From assembly GCA_024692685.1 (NCBI GenBank), contig JAILMJ010000055.1, forward strand, positions 1-56,108: DNA of 56,108 nt, read 5' to 3'. Of the stretch, positions 6,853 through 13,521 are shown one piece after another. This DNA comes from Clostridia bacterium (GTDB lineage: Bacteria > Bacillota > Clostridia > Oscillospirales > Acutalibacteraceae). How positions within the stretch are numbered: position 1 is the first letter of the stretch; each line of letters begins with the position of its first letter. Both the position numbers and the translations under genes were made by a program. Under the pieces are notes generated by a model that saw only the letters and a list, made by a program, of their open reading frames with translations, had not been told where the DNA came from and searched no databases.

Positions 6853-7485
6853 TTATTCCTTAACAACGGATATTCTCTGCTGAATGTGGTTGCCTTTTTC
6901 AATTTCATCGACCATTGCGATTGCATAGTCGGCATAGCTGATTACGCTTTCGCCCGCCGCATTGAGCGTTAATTCCTCGCCCGCAAGAATATATCTGCCT
7001 GTTTTTTCGCCGTCCGCCTGAAAATCTCCGGCAGGGCTTATATAGGTCCACTTAACATCGGCTCTTTCACGAAGCTCTCCGAGAGCCTTTGCCATTGCGT
7101 TTGCAAGCGGCTTGAAGATGTCGGGAAAATCGGGAGTGTCGGCTACGCATACTGTATGCTCCGGGTTTACATACAAACTGCCTGCACCGCCGACTACCAG
7201 AAGTCTTGTATCTGTTCCCGAAAGAACATCACAAAGATGAGCGAGTGTTGTGCTGTGCTGAGGAAGCACATTCTTTGTCCATGCGCCGAAAGCGTCAACT
7301 ACTGCGTCAAATCCTGCCAGATCTTCTTTGGTGATTTCAAAGATATCGCGGACAACGGTTTTATCCGCTCCGTCAATTTCCGCTTCTTTTCTGATAAATG
7401 CGGTTACCTCAAGGCCTCTGTCCTTTGCCTCTTTAACGATTCTTCTGCCGGCTTTTCCTGCGGCTGCTACTACTGCAATTTTCAT
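6853..7485 (-). CDS. NAD(P)-binding oxidoreductase, NmrA/atypical SDR-like
   Basis: A 210-residue single-domain Rossmann protein. The N-terminal MKIAVVAAAGKAGRRIVKEA carries the GxxGxxG-type dinucleotide loop; LLVVGGAGSLYV and WTYISPAGDF are blocks seen in NAD(P)H-binding proteins of the NmrA/YwnB type. Such proteins reduce quinones or act as redox sensors. GGAGGTCATTAAA precedes the ATG at 7485. It is divergent from an HxlR regulator, with overlapping promoters (7539-7575), so it is the probable HxlR target. Substrate not identifiable. Confidence 0.82.
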   Translation of the reverse strand: MKIAVVAAAGKAGRRIVKEAKDRGLEVTAFIRKEAEIDGADKTVVRDIFEITKEDLAGFDAVVDAFGAWTKNVLPQHSTTLAHLCDVLSGTDTRLLVVGGAGSLYVNPEHTVCVADTPDFPDIFKPLANAMAKALGELRERADVKWTYISPAGDFQADGEKTGRYILAGEELTLNAAGESVISYADYAIAMVDEIEKGNHIQQRISVVKE

Positions 7486-7516
7486 TTTAATGACCTCCGA
7501 AATAAAATTTGTTTTC

Positions 7517-7538
7517 GAGGTGAATTTGTTCTCACCTC
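7517..7538. promoter_or_regulatory. Leader inverted repeat of the NmrA-like gene
   Basis: GAGGTGA (7517-7523) and TCACCTC (7532-7538) form a perfect 7-bp inverted repeat about 9 bases downstream of the minus-strand -10 box, in the 5' leader of the oxidoreductase gene. It could be an operator or an RNA hairpin. Confidence 0.45.
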
Positions 7539-7575
7539 TTGACTAAATTGTATCGCAGTTGGTATACTATGTAAA
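7539..7575. promoter_or_regulatory. Overlapping divergent promoters (NmrA-like / hxlR)
   Basis: Plus strand: TTGACT (7539-7544), 18-base spacer, TATACT (7563-7568), driving hxlR. Minus strand: TTTACA (7570-7575), 17-base spacer, TACAAT (7547-7552), driving the oxidoreductase. The two promoters occupy the same DNA, so polymerase or regulator binding at one affects the other. Confidence 0.7.
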
Positions 7576-7595
7576 GTAAGCACAATAAAGTGCCG

Positions 7596-7615
7596 TAGTT
7601 ACCAAAAAGTAACTA
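7596..7615. promoter_or_regulatory. Candidate HxlR operator
   Basis: TAGTTAC-CAAAAA-GTAACTA is a perfect 7-bp inverted repeat with a 6-base spacer. It lies upstream of the oxidoreductase -35 box and downstream of the hxlR transcription start. Operators of the HxlR family members YodB and HypR are similar TAC/GTA-type dyads. Binding is inferred. Confidence 0.6.
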
Positions 7616-7665
7616 TTGTGTATTTATGCGGCTTTTCGGCTGAAAATTTTTTGGAGGAAAATAAA

Positions 7666-8004
7666 ATGGACGCAAAAAATGGCATCAATTCTCTCCCTGC
7701 TTGCCCTGTTGAAACAACCTTAACGCTCATCGGCAGCAAGTGGAAAGTGTTGATTTTAAGGGATTTAATTGACGGCAAAAAGCGCTTCGGCGAACTCAAA
7801 CGCTCTGTCGGCTCAGTATCGCAAAAGGTATTAACCGCACAGCTTCGCGAAATGGAAGCGGACGGCTTAGTTATCCGTACTGTTTATGCAGAGGTGCCGC
7901 CGAGGGTTGAGTACGAATTATCGGAGCTTGGAATGACCTTAAAACCGATTTTGGACAGTCTGTGGACTTGGGGAGAGGAATACAAAGCGAGATATGCAAA
8001 ATAA
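7666..8004 (+). CDS. HxlR-family transcriptional regulator, probable redox/quinone sensor
   Basis: A 112-residue winged-helix protein with the HxlR pattern [20 protein letters not shown] followed by RFGELKR and a C-terminal wing ([12 protein letters not shown]). Cys13 in PACPVE matches the single N-terminal Cys used by YodB, HypR and QorR to sense quinones and aldehydes. The ATG at 7666 is preferred to an upstream GTG (7618) because GGAGG lies 9 bases before it. It is divergent from an NAD(P)-binding oxidoreductase, the usual arrangement for self-controlled detoxification pairs. Confidence 0.9.
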   Translation: MDAKNGINSLPACPVETTLTLIGSKWKVLILRDLIDGKKRFGELKRSVGSVSQKVLTAQLREMEADGLVIRTVYAEVPPRVEYELSELGMTLKPILDSLWTWGEEYKARYAK

Positions 8005-8062
8005 TCGCCATCAAAACGAAGGCGATTATTTATACAATCCCGACAAATCCCGATTTGTCGGG
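8003..8062 (+). terminator. Tandem terminator hairpins after hxlR
   Basis: First stem: AATCGCC (8003-8009, overlapping the stop codon) with GGCGATT (8021-8027), followed by ATTTAT. Second stem: CCCGACAAAT (8039-8048) with ATTTGTCGGG (8053-8062), a perfect 10 bp with a CCCG loop. The T-runs are weak, so termination is likely but not certain. Confidence 0.65.
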
Positions 8063-8124
8063 TTCATTATATCACATTTTTACAGAGAAAAAAATAACCA
8101 AATATAAAATGATATTCATTCATC

Positions 8125-8242
8125 ATATGCGAAGCATATTTCATCACGAAGTGATTTCATATTCCGAAGAAATTTTTCACTCATTCCGAAGGAATGAATT
8201 TCATTGAAAGAACCTCGCTTGTTTCACAAGCGAGGTTCTTTC
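8125..8242. repeat. Array of GAA-capped mini-hairpins spaced by TTTCA, next to tRNA-Ser
   Basis: Successive stems with GAA loops: ATATGC-gaa-GCATAT (8125-8139), ATCAC-gaa-GTGAT (8143-8155), a decayed copy (about 8159-8174) and TCATTCC-gaa-GGAATGA (8181-8197). A perfect 16-bp stem follows, GAAAGAACCTCGCTTG (8206-8221) with its complement (8227-8242), whose loop is TTTCA. TTTCA also separates the stems. Stems differ in sequence while loop and spacer are kept, which is structural conservation. The last stem abuts the 3' end of tRNA-Ser and may act as its terminator. I do not know a named family with confidence. Confidence 0.65.
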
Positions 8243-8243
8243 T

Positions 8244-8335
8244 TGGCGGAGAGCAAGGGATTCGAACCCTCGGAACGTTTATGGCGTTCACACGATTTCC
8301 AATCGTGCTCCTTCGACCAGCTCGGACAACTCTCC
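8244..8335 (-). tRNA. tRNA-Ser (GGA)
   Basis: Reading the minus strand: acceptor GGAGAGT pairs with GCTCTCC, discriminator G and encoded CCA (8244-8246). The anticodon stem-loop has the GGA anticodon (serine UCC/UCU), the long variable arm typical of tRNA-Ser is present, and the T-loop is GGTTCGAATCC. Length is 92 bases with CCA. Confidence 0.95.
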
Positions 8336-8371
8336 AAACAGATCAAAGTTTTATCAACTTGATGCGAATGT

Positions 8372-8400
8372 ATTATAAACAATCACAGTGAAAAAATCAA
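8372..8400 (-). promoter_or_regulatory. Promoter of tRNA-Ser
   Basis: Minus strand TTGATT (8395-8400), 17-base spacer, TATAAT (8372-8377), about 37 bases upstream of the tRNA. Confidence 0.75.
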
Positions 8401-8446
8401 GTGTTATTTTTCCTTTTTTTGCAGAGCGGGTTTTCTCAGGTTTTTA

Positions 8447-8476
8447 TTGAAAAAATCGCGTGAGCCGTGCTATAAT
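8447..8476 (+). promoter_or_regulatory. Promoter of the YdcF/SanA gene
   Basis: TTGAAA (8447-8452), 18-base spacer, TATAAT (8471-8476), about 50 bases before the start codon. Confidence 0.7.
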
Positions 8477-8526
8477 CCGGGTTAAGAGAAAAAAGACAGA
8501 GCTGCATCAGACACGCAGAGGAGAAT

Positions 8527-9171
8527 ATGAAAAAGATTATCGGATTGATTATAAAAACTGCGGCCCTGATTATTGCCGCTGTTATAATATGGGCAGTTGC
8601 CGTCAACTTCACCGTTATCGGGTTTTCTTACGGGAAAATCGTTGAAGCTGAAGAAGCAGGAAGCGGATATGATTGCATTTTGGTGCTCGGATGCTCGGTC
8701 AGAGGCAACAGACCCGGAGTTATGCTCAAGGACCGTCTTGACCGCGCAATCGGTCTGTATTTTTCCGGCGTTTCGGATACCTTATTCATGAGCGGGGACG
8801 GTATTTCGGATTACTACGACGAAGTGAGCGTAATGAAAAATTATGCCGTGGAAAACGGAGTGCCTGAGAAAGACATAGCCTTTGATGAAGAGGGCCTTTC
8901 AACTTATGAGAGCATTTACCGGGTCAGGAACGTTTTCAAGTTGAATAAAGTGCTTATTGTGACCTCGGACTATCATCTTTACCGGGCGGTTTTCCTGGCG
9001 AAAAGTTTCGGTCTTGATGCAGTCGGAGTTAAGGCAATGCCGAATGAATACGATTCTCAGCTTTATGACAGCGCGCGTGAATTCTTTGCCCGAAACAAGG
9101 ATTTTATTTTTGCTCTGTTTAAGCCGGATTCAGTCAGCGATACATTTTTTGACAAGATCGGGATGACGTGA
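8527..9171 (+). CDS. YdcF/SanA-like membrane-anchored DUF218 protein
   Basis: A 214-residue protein with one N-terminal membrane segment (about 5-30) and a DUF218 domain: DCILVLGCSVRGN at 50-62, RAIGLYFSG, MSGDG, the acidic STYES and the late VTSDYHLYRA. The family includes E. coli SanA and YdcF, linked to envelope barrier function; its chemistry is not settled. AGAGGAG precedes the ATG at 8527. Its last 42 bases overlap the end of the convergent glycerophosphodiesterase gene. Confidence 0.85.
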   Translation: MKKIIGLIIKTAALIIAAVIIWAVAVNFTVIGFSYGKIVEAEEAGSGYDCILVLGCSVRGNRPGVMLKDRLDRAIGLYFSGVSDTLFMSGDGISDYYDEVSVMKNYAVENGVPEKDIAFDEEGLSTYESIYRVRNVFKLNKVLIVTSDYHLYRAVFLAKSFGLDAVGVKAMPNEYDSQLYDSAREFFARNKDFIFALFKPDSVSDTFFDKIGMT

Positions 9172-9765
9172 AGTAATATTATCAACACCGCAAGCAAGCA
9201 TTTTCTTTATATTTTTTTCATCATTGACTGTCCAGACAGAGACAAGCAGACCTTCTTCGTGAAATATTTTTACCGCGTCGCCCTTGATATTTGGATAATG
9301 GGTATTTAAACCTATCGCTCCGCAGTCTTTGGTTTCCTTTGCGCATTTTCTTACTGACTTGCCGTAATTTCTGAGGAAAGTGGGGATATCGGCGTTGATA
9401 TAATAGGGCAGTGAAGAGTTGGCTCTGACCGTTTCGGCCCATTCTTTTCCGACACCGGTGAAAAAGGCCCGGTCGCTGAGCCCGTATTTTTTCAGGAGTT
9501 CATCGACAGCCGGAAGGTTGGCGGTTGACTTAAGGTCAAGATTCAACTGTATACTACCGTTCTCACATAAGAGAGAGAATGCGTCTTCAAGAAGTATGCC
9601 CTCATTACTGCCGGGACTGCCCTTGTGAATGATAACGGGTGTGCCTTCCGGGCGGAAGGTCACGTCTATCTCAAAAATCTCACAGTTTTCATCAAGAACT
9701 TTTCTGACGAATTCAAGAGAATTGTCCGGGGTATCAAACGCTCCGGAATGCGCAGTAATTGTCAT
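9130..9765 (-). CDS. Glycerophosphodiester phosphodiesterase family protein (cytoplasmic)
   Basis: A 211-residue GDPD-type TIM barrel: AHSGAFDTPDNSLEF near the N-terminus (the usual HRG is HSG here), EIDVTFRPEGTPVIIHKGS (catalytic Glu and His), LNLDLKS, and the late SVWTVNDEKNIKKMLACGVDNITSRHP. There is no signal peptide. It would hydrolyse glycerophosphodiesters to glycerol-3-phosphate. It lies 28 bases downstream of the Crp/Fnr gene and may be co-transcribed with it. Its 3' end overlaps the convergent ydcF gene by 42 bases. Compare the secreted homologue at 38182. Confidence 0.85.
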   Translation of the reverse strand: MTITAHSGAFDTPDNSLEFVRKVLDENCEIFEIDVTFRPEGTPVIIHKGSPGSNEGILLEDAFSLLCENGSIQLNLDLKSTANLPAVDELLKKYGLSDRAFFTGVGKEWAETVRANSSLPYYINADIPTFLRNYGKSVRKCAKETKDCGAIGLNTHYPNIKGDAVKIFHEEGLLVSVWTVNDEKNIKKMLACGVDNITSRHPDLVKKCIAD

Positions 9766-9783
9766 AATAATCTGCTCCGTTCC

Positions 9784-9807
9784 GAAAGCACCGTCACAGG
9801 TGCTTTC
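9784..9807. repeat. Hairpin between the crp/fnr and GDPD genes
   Basis: GAAAGCACC (9784-9792) and GGTGCTTTC (9799-9807) form a perfect 9-bp stem; the crp/fnr stop codon lies in the loop. A T-run follows on the plus strand only (9809-9818), where no gene ends, so on the minus strand it would act as an mRNA processing or stability hairpin rather than a classical terminator. Confidence 0.5.
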
Positions 9808-10462
9808 TGTATTTTTTTGTCAGTTTAAAACTGTTTTTCTTATAGTCTATCAGACCGTCCTTTTTCATTTTGGACAGTTCATTAGAGAGAGCGCTCCTGT
9901 CAATTCCGAGGTATTCCGCCAGCTGTTGGCGGTCATAGGGAATCAGGAAACTGTCGCCGTGCTCGTTTCTTTTCCGGGAGAGGAAAGACATAACGCGGCC
10001 TCTTATTGTCTTTGCCGAGGTATCCGCTATTTTGTCGGCAAGCAGTGAGTTGTTTTTTGCGCTCAGGCGGAAAAGATTACTTATAAAAACATATGAAACG
10101 GCGGGTTTGACTCCCGAGATACCAGAAAAATCCGGAAAGCCGATAAAGATTATTTCGCAGTCCTCTGCCGCCACAATATCGGCGGTAATAGGCATATGCG
10201 TGCCGAAACAGATTTCACCGAAAAACCCGTTTTTTTCTGTCAGGCAGTAGATTGTCTTTTTACCGTAAGTATCGGTTGACTCCGTCAGTACGCTTCCTTT
10301 AAGCACAATGCCGATTTCGTTTGTTTCTGACCCGCTGCTGAGGATGAATTCGTCCTTGTTGAACCGTCTCGAATTTGCTCCGAGGCGGTGGGCCAGTTCG
10401 TCAATATCCCTGTGAGAGATTCCGCTGAAGACTTCGAGGCCGTATAAATCCGCATTATTCAC
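9794..10462 (-). CDS. Crp/Fnr-family transcriptional regulator
   Basis: A 222-residue protein: cyclic-nucleotide-binding-type beta barrel at about 10-125 (GIVLKGSV, GFFGEICFGTHMP) and a C-terminal winged HTH (YDRQQLAEYLGIDRSALSNE, about 174-193). There is no Fnr-type N-terminal cysteine cluster, so it does not look like an iron-sulfur oxygen sensor; the effector could be a small molecule, haem or redox state. The start is GTG at 10462 with GGAAGGG upstream. It is divergent from the oxygen-defence operon and a palindrome in the gap (10477-10490) is well placed for control of both. Confidence 0.9.
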   Translation of the reverse strand: MNNADLYGLEVFSGISHRDIDELAHRLGANSRRFNKDEFILSSGSETNEIGIVLKGSVLTESTDTYGKKTIYCLTEKNGFFGEICFGTHMPITADIVAAEDCEIIFIGFPDFSGISGVKPAVSYVFISNLFRLSAKNNSLLADKIADTSAKTIRGRVMSFLSRKRNEHGDSFLIPYDRQQLAEYLGIDRSALSNELSKMKKDGLIDYKKNSFKLTKKYRKHL

Positions 10463-10476
10463 AAAATTTCCCTTCC

Positions 10477-10490
10477 GTTGTTAAAACAAC
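10477..10490. promoter_or_regulatory. Candidate Crp/Fnr operator
   Basis: GTTGTT-AA-AACAAC is a perfect 6-bp inverted repeat. Its centre (10483.5) lies 41.5 bases upstream of the start predicted from the plus-strand -10 box TATAAT (10513-10518), the class II activator position. The same site lies about 10-23 bases downstream of the predicted crp/fnr start, suited to autorepression. Confidence 0.65.
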
Positions 10491-10505
10491 ATACTTATTA
10501 ACCTA

Positions 10506-10534
10506 ATGATATTATAATACTTGTAACTTGTCAA
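10506..10534 (-). promoter_or_regulatory. Promoter of the crp/fnr gene
   Basis: Minus strand TTGACA (10529-10534), 17-base spacer, TATCAT (10506-10511). It overlaps the -10 region of the divergent oxygen-defence promoter. Confidence 0.65.
10513..10518 (+). promoter_or_regulatory. -10 box of the oxygen-defence operon promoter
   Basis: A perfect TATAAT with no recognisable -35 hexamer at the proper distance (10490-10495), as expected for an activator-dependent promoter. The leader to the first gene is about 60 bases. Confidence 0.6.
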
Positions 10535-10584
10535 GCCCGCTCAGCGGTTTTTCAGGGAAAAAATGAGGAATAAATATTGCGATT

Positions 10585-10788
10585 ATGAAAATACTGCTTA
10601 ATCCCGATAAAGAAACTGCGGCCGCCGTCAAGGAAGGCCTTAAACAAACGGGCGGTTACTGCCCTTGCAGAAGAGAGCGCACACCCGAAACAAAATGTAT
10701 GTGCGAAGAATTCAGAAATCAGATAAAAGACCCGGATTTTGAGGGCTTTTGTCATTGTATGCTTTACTATAAATCCAAGGAGGATTAA
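10585..10788 (+). CDS. Ferredoxin-thioredoxin reductase catalytic-domain-like protein
   Basis: A 67-residue protein with six cysteines as three CxC pairs: CPC (26-28), CMC (38-40) and CHC (56-58). This matches the redox-disulfide plus 4Fe-4S pattern of ferredoxin:thioredoxin reductase catalytic chains, though spacing (9 and 15) differs from the plant type and the protein is short. It would pass electrons from ferredoxin to the thioredoxin encoded four bases downstream. It is first in the oxygen-defence operon. The AAGGAGG for thioredoxin lies in its last codons. Confidence 0.82.
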   Translation: MKILLNPDKETAAAVKEGLKQTGGYCPCRRERTPETKCMCEEFRNQIKDPDFEGFCHCMLYYKSKED

Positions 10789-10791
10789 ACC

Positions 10792-11109
10792 GTGGCTGAG
10801 ATAAAAATCACAACTGCCGCTTTTGAAAAGGAAGTTCTTGAATCGGATATACCGGTACTTCTTGATTTCTGGGCACAGTGGTGCGGGCCATGCCGTATGC
10901 TTTCCCCGATAATTTCAGAAATAGCGGATGAATACGACGGCAGAATTAAAGTCGGAAAAATAAACGTTGATGAAGAACCTGTTCTTGCAAATATGTTCAA
11001 TATTTCGGCGATCCCGATGGTTGCCGTAATCAAGAACGGCAAAATGACCGCTTCGGATGTAGGTTACAAATCAAAAGAACAAATTGAAGAATTACTCAGG
11101 CATGGATGA
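10792..11109 (+). CDS. Thioredoxin
   Basis: A 105-residue thioredoxin with the active site WCGPC (30-34) and the cis-Pro block ISAIPMVAV. The start is GTG at 10792 with AAGGAGG 7 bases upstream inside the end of the preceding gene. Its position between an FTR-like protein and a flavodiiron protein suggests that it delivers reducing power to peroxide or oxygen defence, or repairs disulfides after oxygen exposure. Confidence 0.95.
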   Translation: MAEIKITTAAFEKEVLESDIPVLLDFWAQWCGPCRMLSPIISEIADEYDGRIKVGKINVDEEPVLANMFNISAIPMVAVIKNGKMTASDVGYKSKEQIEELLRHG

Positions 11110-11113
11110 AAAG

Positions 11114-12904
11114 ATGAAGATTACAAACGATATTATTTATGTAGGTGTTAATGACCGCATTATTGACCTTTTCGAGGGGCAGTATATTGTTCCCAACGGG
11201 ATGGCTTACAACTCGTATGTTATCCTTGACGAAAAAACAGCGGTTATGGATTCAGTTGACAAAAAGTTTACGCACGAGTGGCTTGATAATGTTGCCGATG
11301 CTCTTGCAGGGCGCTCGCCGGACTATCTTATCGTTCAGCATATGGAACCCGATCATTCCGCGAACATTGTCAACTTTCTCAAAGCCTATCCTTCCGCAAC
11401 CGTCGTTTCCTCGGCAAAAGCATTCACGATGATGAAGAACTTTTTCGGCGACGAATTTGAGGACAGACGCTTGGTTATTGCGGACGGCAGCACACTTTCT
11501 CTCGGAAAGCACACATTAAACTTTGTAGCTGCTCCGATGGTTCACTGGCCGGAGGTTATGATGACCTATGACAGCACTGATAAGGTCTTCTTCTCCGCGG
11601 ATGCTTTCGGTAAATTCGGCGCGCTTGACGCCGACGAGGATTGGGCCTGCGAGGCAAGAAGGTATTATATCGGCATCGTAGGTAAATACGGAGTTCAGGT
11701 CCAGGCGCTGCTCAAAAAGGCAGCCTCGCTTGATATACAAACCATCTGCCCTCTTCACGGACCCATTCTGACCGAGAACCTGGGTTATTATCTCGGCCTC
11801 TATGACACCTGGTCATCCTACGGTGTTGAGAGCGAGGGGATAGTGATAGCCTATACCTCTGTTTACGGCAACACTCAGAGAGCGGCAGAACTGCTTGCGG
11901 AAAAGCTCAAGGCCAAGGGCTGCCCCAAGGTGGTGCTCAATGATCTTGCCCGAAGCGATATGGCCGAATGTGTTGAGGACGCTTTCAGATACGGCAAAAT
12001 AGTTCTCGCCACAACAACTTATAACGCAGATATTTTCCCCTTTATGCGTGAATTTATCAATCATCTCACTGAGCGCGGATTTAAGAACAAAACCGTCGCT
12101 CTGATTGAGAATGGCTCCTGGGCGCCTCTTGCCGCAAAGGTTATGAGAGGAATGCTTGAAAACTGCAAAAACCTGACCTTTACCGAAACCACTGTAAGAA
12201 TTACCTCGGCGCTCAATGACAGCAGTAAGGAGCAGATTGAGAATCTTGCCGGTGAGCTTTGCAGGGACTATATCGCGCAGAGCAGTGAGACAGCAAACAA
12301 AAATGACCTTACCGCTTTATTTAAGATAGGTTACGGACTCTATGTCGTGACCTCGAATGACGGCAAAAAAGATAACGGGTTGATTGTCAACACTGTTTCG
12401 CAGGTGACCAACGCTCCCAACAGAGTGGCGGTTTGTATCAATAAAGACAACTATTCACACCATGTGATAAAGCAGACAGGGATAATGAATGTCAACTGCC
12501 TGTCGGTTGAAGCTCCGTTCAAGGTGTTTGAATCGTTCGGCTTCAGAAGCGGCAGAAATGTTGACAAATTTGAGAATTGCGAGCCTCTCAGATCAGATAA
12601 CGGTTTGGTTTTCCTGCCGAAATACATCAACGCATTTATGTCTCTGAAAGTTGAGCAGTATGTCGATCTCGGTACCCACGGTATGTTTATCTGCTCAGTT
12701 ACGGAGGCAAGGGTTATTTCCGATAAGGAAACCATGACATATACCTACTATCAGGATAACGTTAAACCCAAGCCCGAAATAAAAGGCAAAAAGGGCTGGG
12801 TATGTAAGATTTGCGGCTATGTTTATGAAGGTGATGAATTGCCGGATGATTTTGTCTGTCCGCTTTGCAAACACGGAGCCGCCGATTTTGAACCTATCGG
12901 TTAA
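11114..12904 (+). CDS. Multidomain flavodiiron protein (flavodiiron + flavin reductase + rubredoxin)
   Basis: A 596-residue protein reducing oxygen to water and/or NO to nitrous oxide. Residues 1-240 are the metallo-beta-lactamase-like domain with a full diiron set (HMEPDH: H76, E78, D80, H81; then H144, D163, H215). About 243-390 is a flavodoxin domain (IAYTSVYGNTQRAAE). About 400-545 is a flavin-reductase-type FMN domain (YGLYVVTSNDGKKDNGLIVN). About 553-590 is a rubredoxin (CKICGYVYEG, CPLC). The fusion can in principle carry NAD(P)H or rubredoxin electrons to the diiron site. The start is uncertain: the ATG at 11114 matches typical family N-termini (MKITNDI), but an ATG at 11102, overlapping the thioredoxin stop, is possible. 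Confidence 0.93.
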   Translation: MKITNDIIYVGVNDRIIDLFEGQYIVPNGMAYNSYVILDEKTAVMDSVDKKFTHEWLDNVADALAGRSPDYLIVQHMEPDHSANIVNFLKAYPSATVVSSAKAFTMMKNFFGDEFEDRRLVIADGSTLSLGKHTLNFVAAPMVHWPEVMMTYDSTDKVFFSADAFGKFGALDADEDWACEARRYYIGIVGKYGVQVQALLKKAASLDIQTICPLHGPILTENLGYYLGLYDTWSSYGVESEGIVIAYTSVYGNTQRAAELLAEKLKAKGCPKVVLNDLARSDMAECVEDAFRYGKIVLATTTYNADIFPFMREFINHLTERGFKNKTVALIENGSWAPLAAKVMRGMLENCKNLTFTETTVRITSALNDSSKEQIENLAGELCRDYIAQSSETANKNDLTALFKIGYGLYVVTSNDGKKDNGLIVNTVSQVTNAPNRVAVCINKDNYSHHVIKQTGIMNVNCLSVEAPFKVFESFGFRSGRNVDKFENCEPLRSDNGLVFLPKYINAFMSLKVEQYVDLGTHGMFICSVTEARVISDKETMTYTYYQDNVKPKPEIKGKKGWVCKICGYVYEGDELPDDFVCPLCKHGAADFEPIG

Positions 12905-12962
12905 ATAAGGGCAGCCGTTTACGGTCAGAGCCCTAATCTGATATAGAAAAGGAGAAATCATA

Positions 12963-13118
12963 ATGAAGTACATTTGCGATGCCTGCGGCTGGGAATATGA
13001 CGAAGCTGTCGGTGATCCCGACAACGGTATAGCTCCCGGCACAAAATTTGAAGACCTTCCGGACGACTTTGTCTGCCCCGTTTGCGGAGTAGGTAAAGAT
13101 ATGTTCTCGGAAGAATAA
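12963..13118 (+). CDS. Rubredoxin
   Basis: A 51-residue protein: [13 protein letters not shown], then [18 protein letters not shown]. Both CxxC pairs that hold the single iron are present, with the usual Pro/Asp-rich middle. AAAAGGAG lies upstream of the ATG. It sits between the flavodiiron gene and superoxide reductase and is their likely electron donor. Confidence 0.97.
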   Translation: MKYICDACGWEYDEAVGDPDNGIAPGTKFEDLPDDFVCPVCGVGKDMFSEE

Positions 13119-13131
13119 GGGGGGCAGAACT

Positions 13132-13506
13132 ATGGAAATGAAGTTTTACAGATGCGCCCATTGCGGTAAGATTATCGCCGTTGTTAAGGAAACCGGAGTT
13201 CCGGTTATATGCTGCGGTGAAAAGATGCAGGAAATCATTCCCGGAACAACAGACGCTGCTGTTGAGAAGCATGTTCCCGTTTATGAGGTCAAAGACGGGA
13301 TCGTTACCGTCACTGTCGGTTCGGTTCCCCATCCTATGCTCGAGGAGCATTACATTGAATGGATATCCCTTCAGACAACATCAGGAAATCAGCGTAAGGC
13401 GCTCAAACCCGGCTCCGAGCCAAAGGTATGCTTTGCCATTTGCGAAGGCGATGAGGTAGAGGCGGTTTATGCTTATTGCAATCTTCATTCACTGTGGAAA
13501 TCTTAA
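13132..13506 (+). CDS. Desulfoferrodoxin-type superoxide reductase
   Basis: A 124-residue protein. The N-terminal desulforedoxin-like iron site has C8, C11, C27 and C28 (CAHC, CC). The superoxide reductase centre has EKHVP (E44, H46), HPM (H66), EEHYIEW (H72) and CNLHSLW (C115, H118), giving the four His and one Cys ligands. It reduces superoxide to peroxide, which the rubrerythrin encoded next can remove. It starts 13 bases after the rubredoxin stop with a GGGGGG-rich ribosome binding site. Confidence 0.96.
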   Translation: MEMKFYRCAHCGKIIAVVKETGVPVICCGEKMQEIIPGTTDAAVEKHVPVYEVKDGIVTVTVGSVPHPMLEEHYIEWISLQTTSGNQRKALKPGSEPKVCFAICEGDEVEAVYAYCNLHSLWKS

Positions 13507-13521
13507 CGGAGGATAAGAATT

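Noticed and set aside
8125-8242. CRISPR array at the hairpin cluster
   Set aside because: Only the 3-5 base loop and spacer recur; units are about 20 bases and palindromic with no unique spacers.
8194-8391. 65-codon frame across the hairpin array and tRNA-Ser
   Set aside because: It reads through a tRNA gene and a 16-bp hairpin; not a protein gene.
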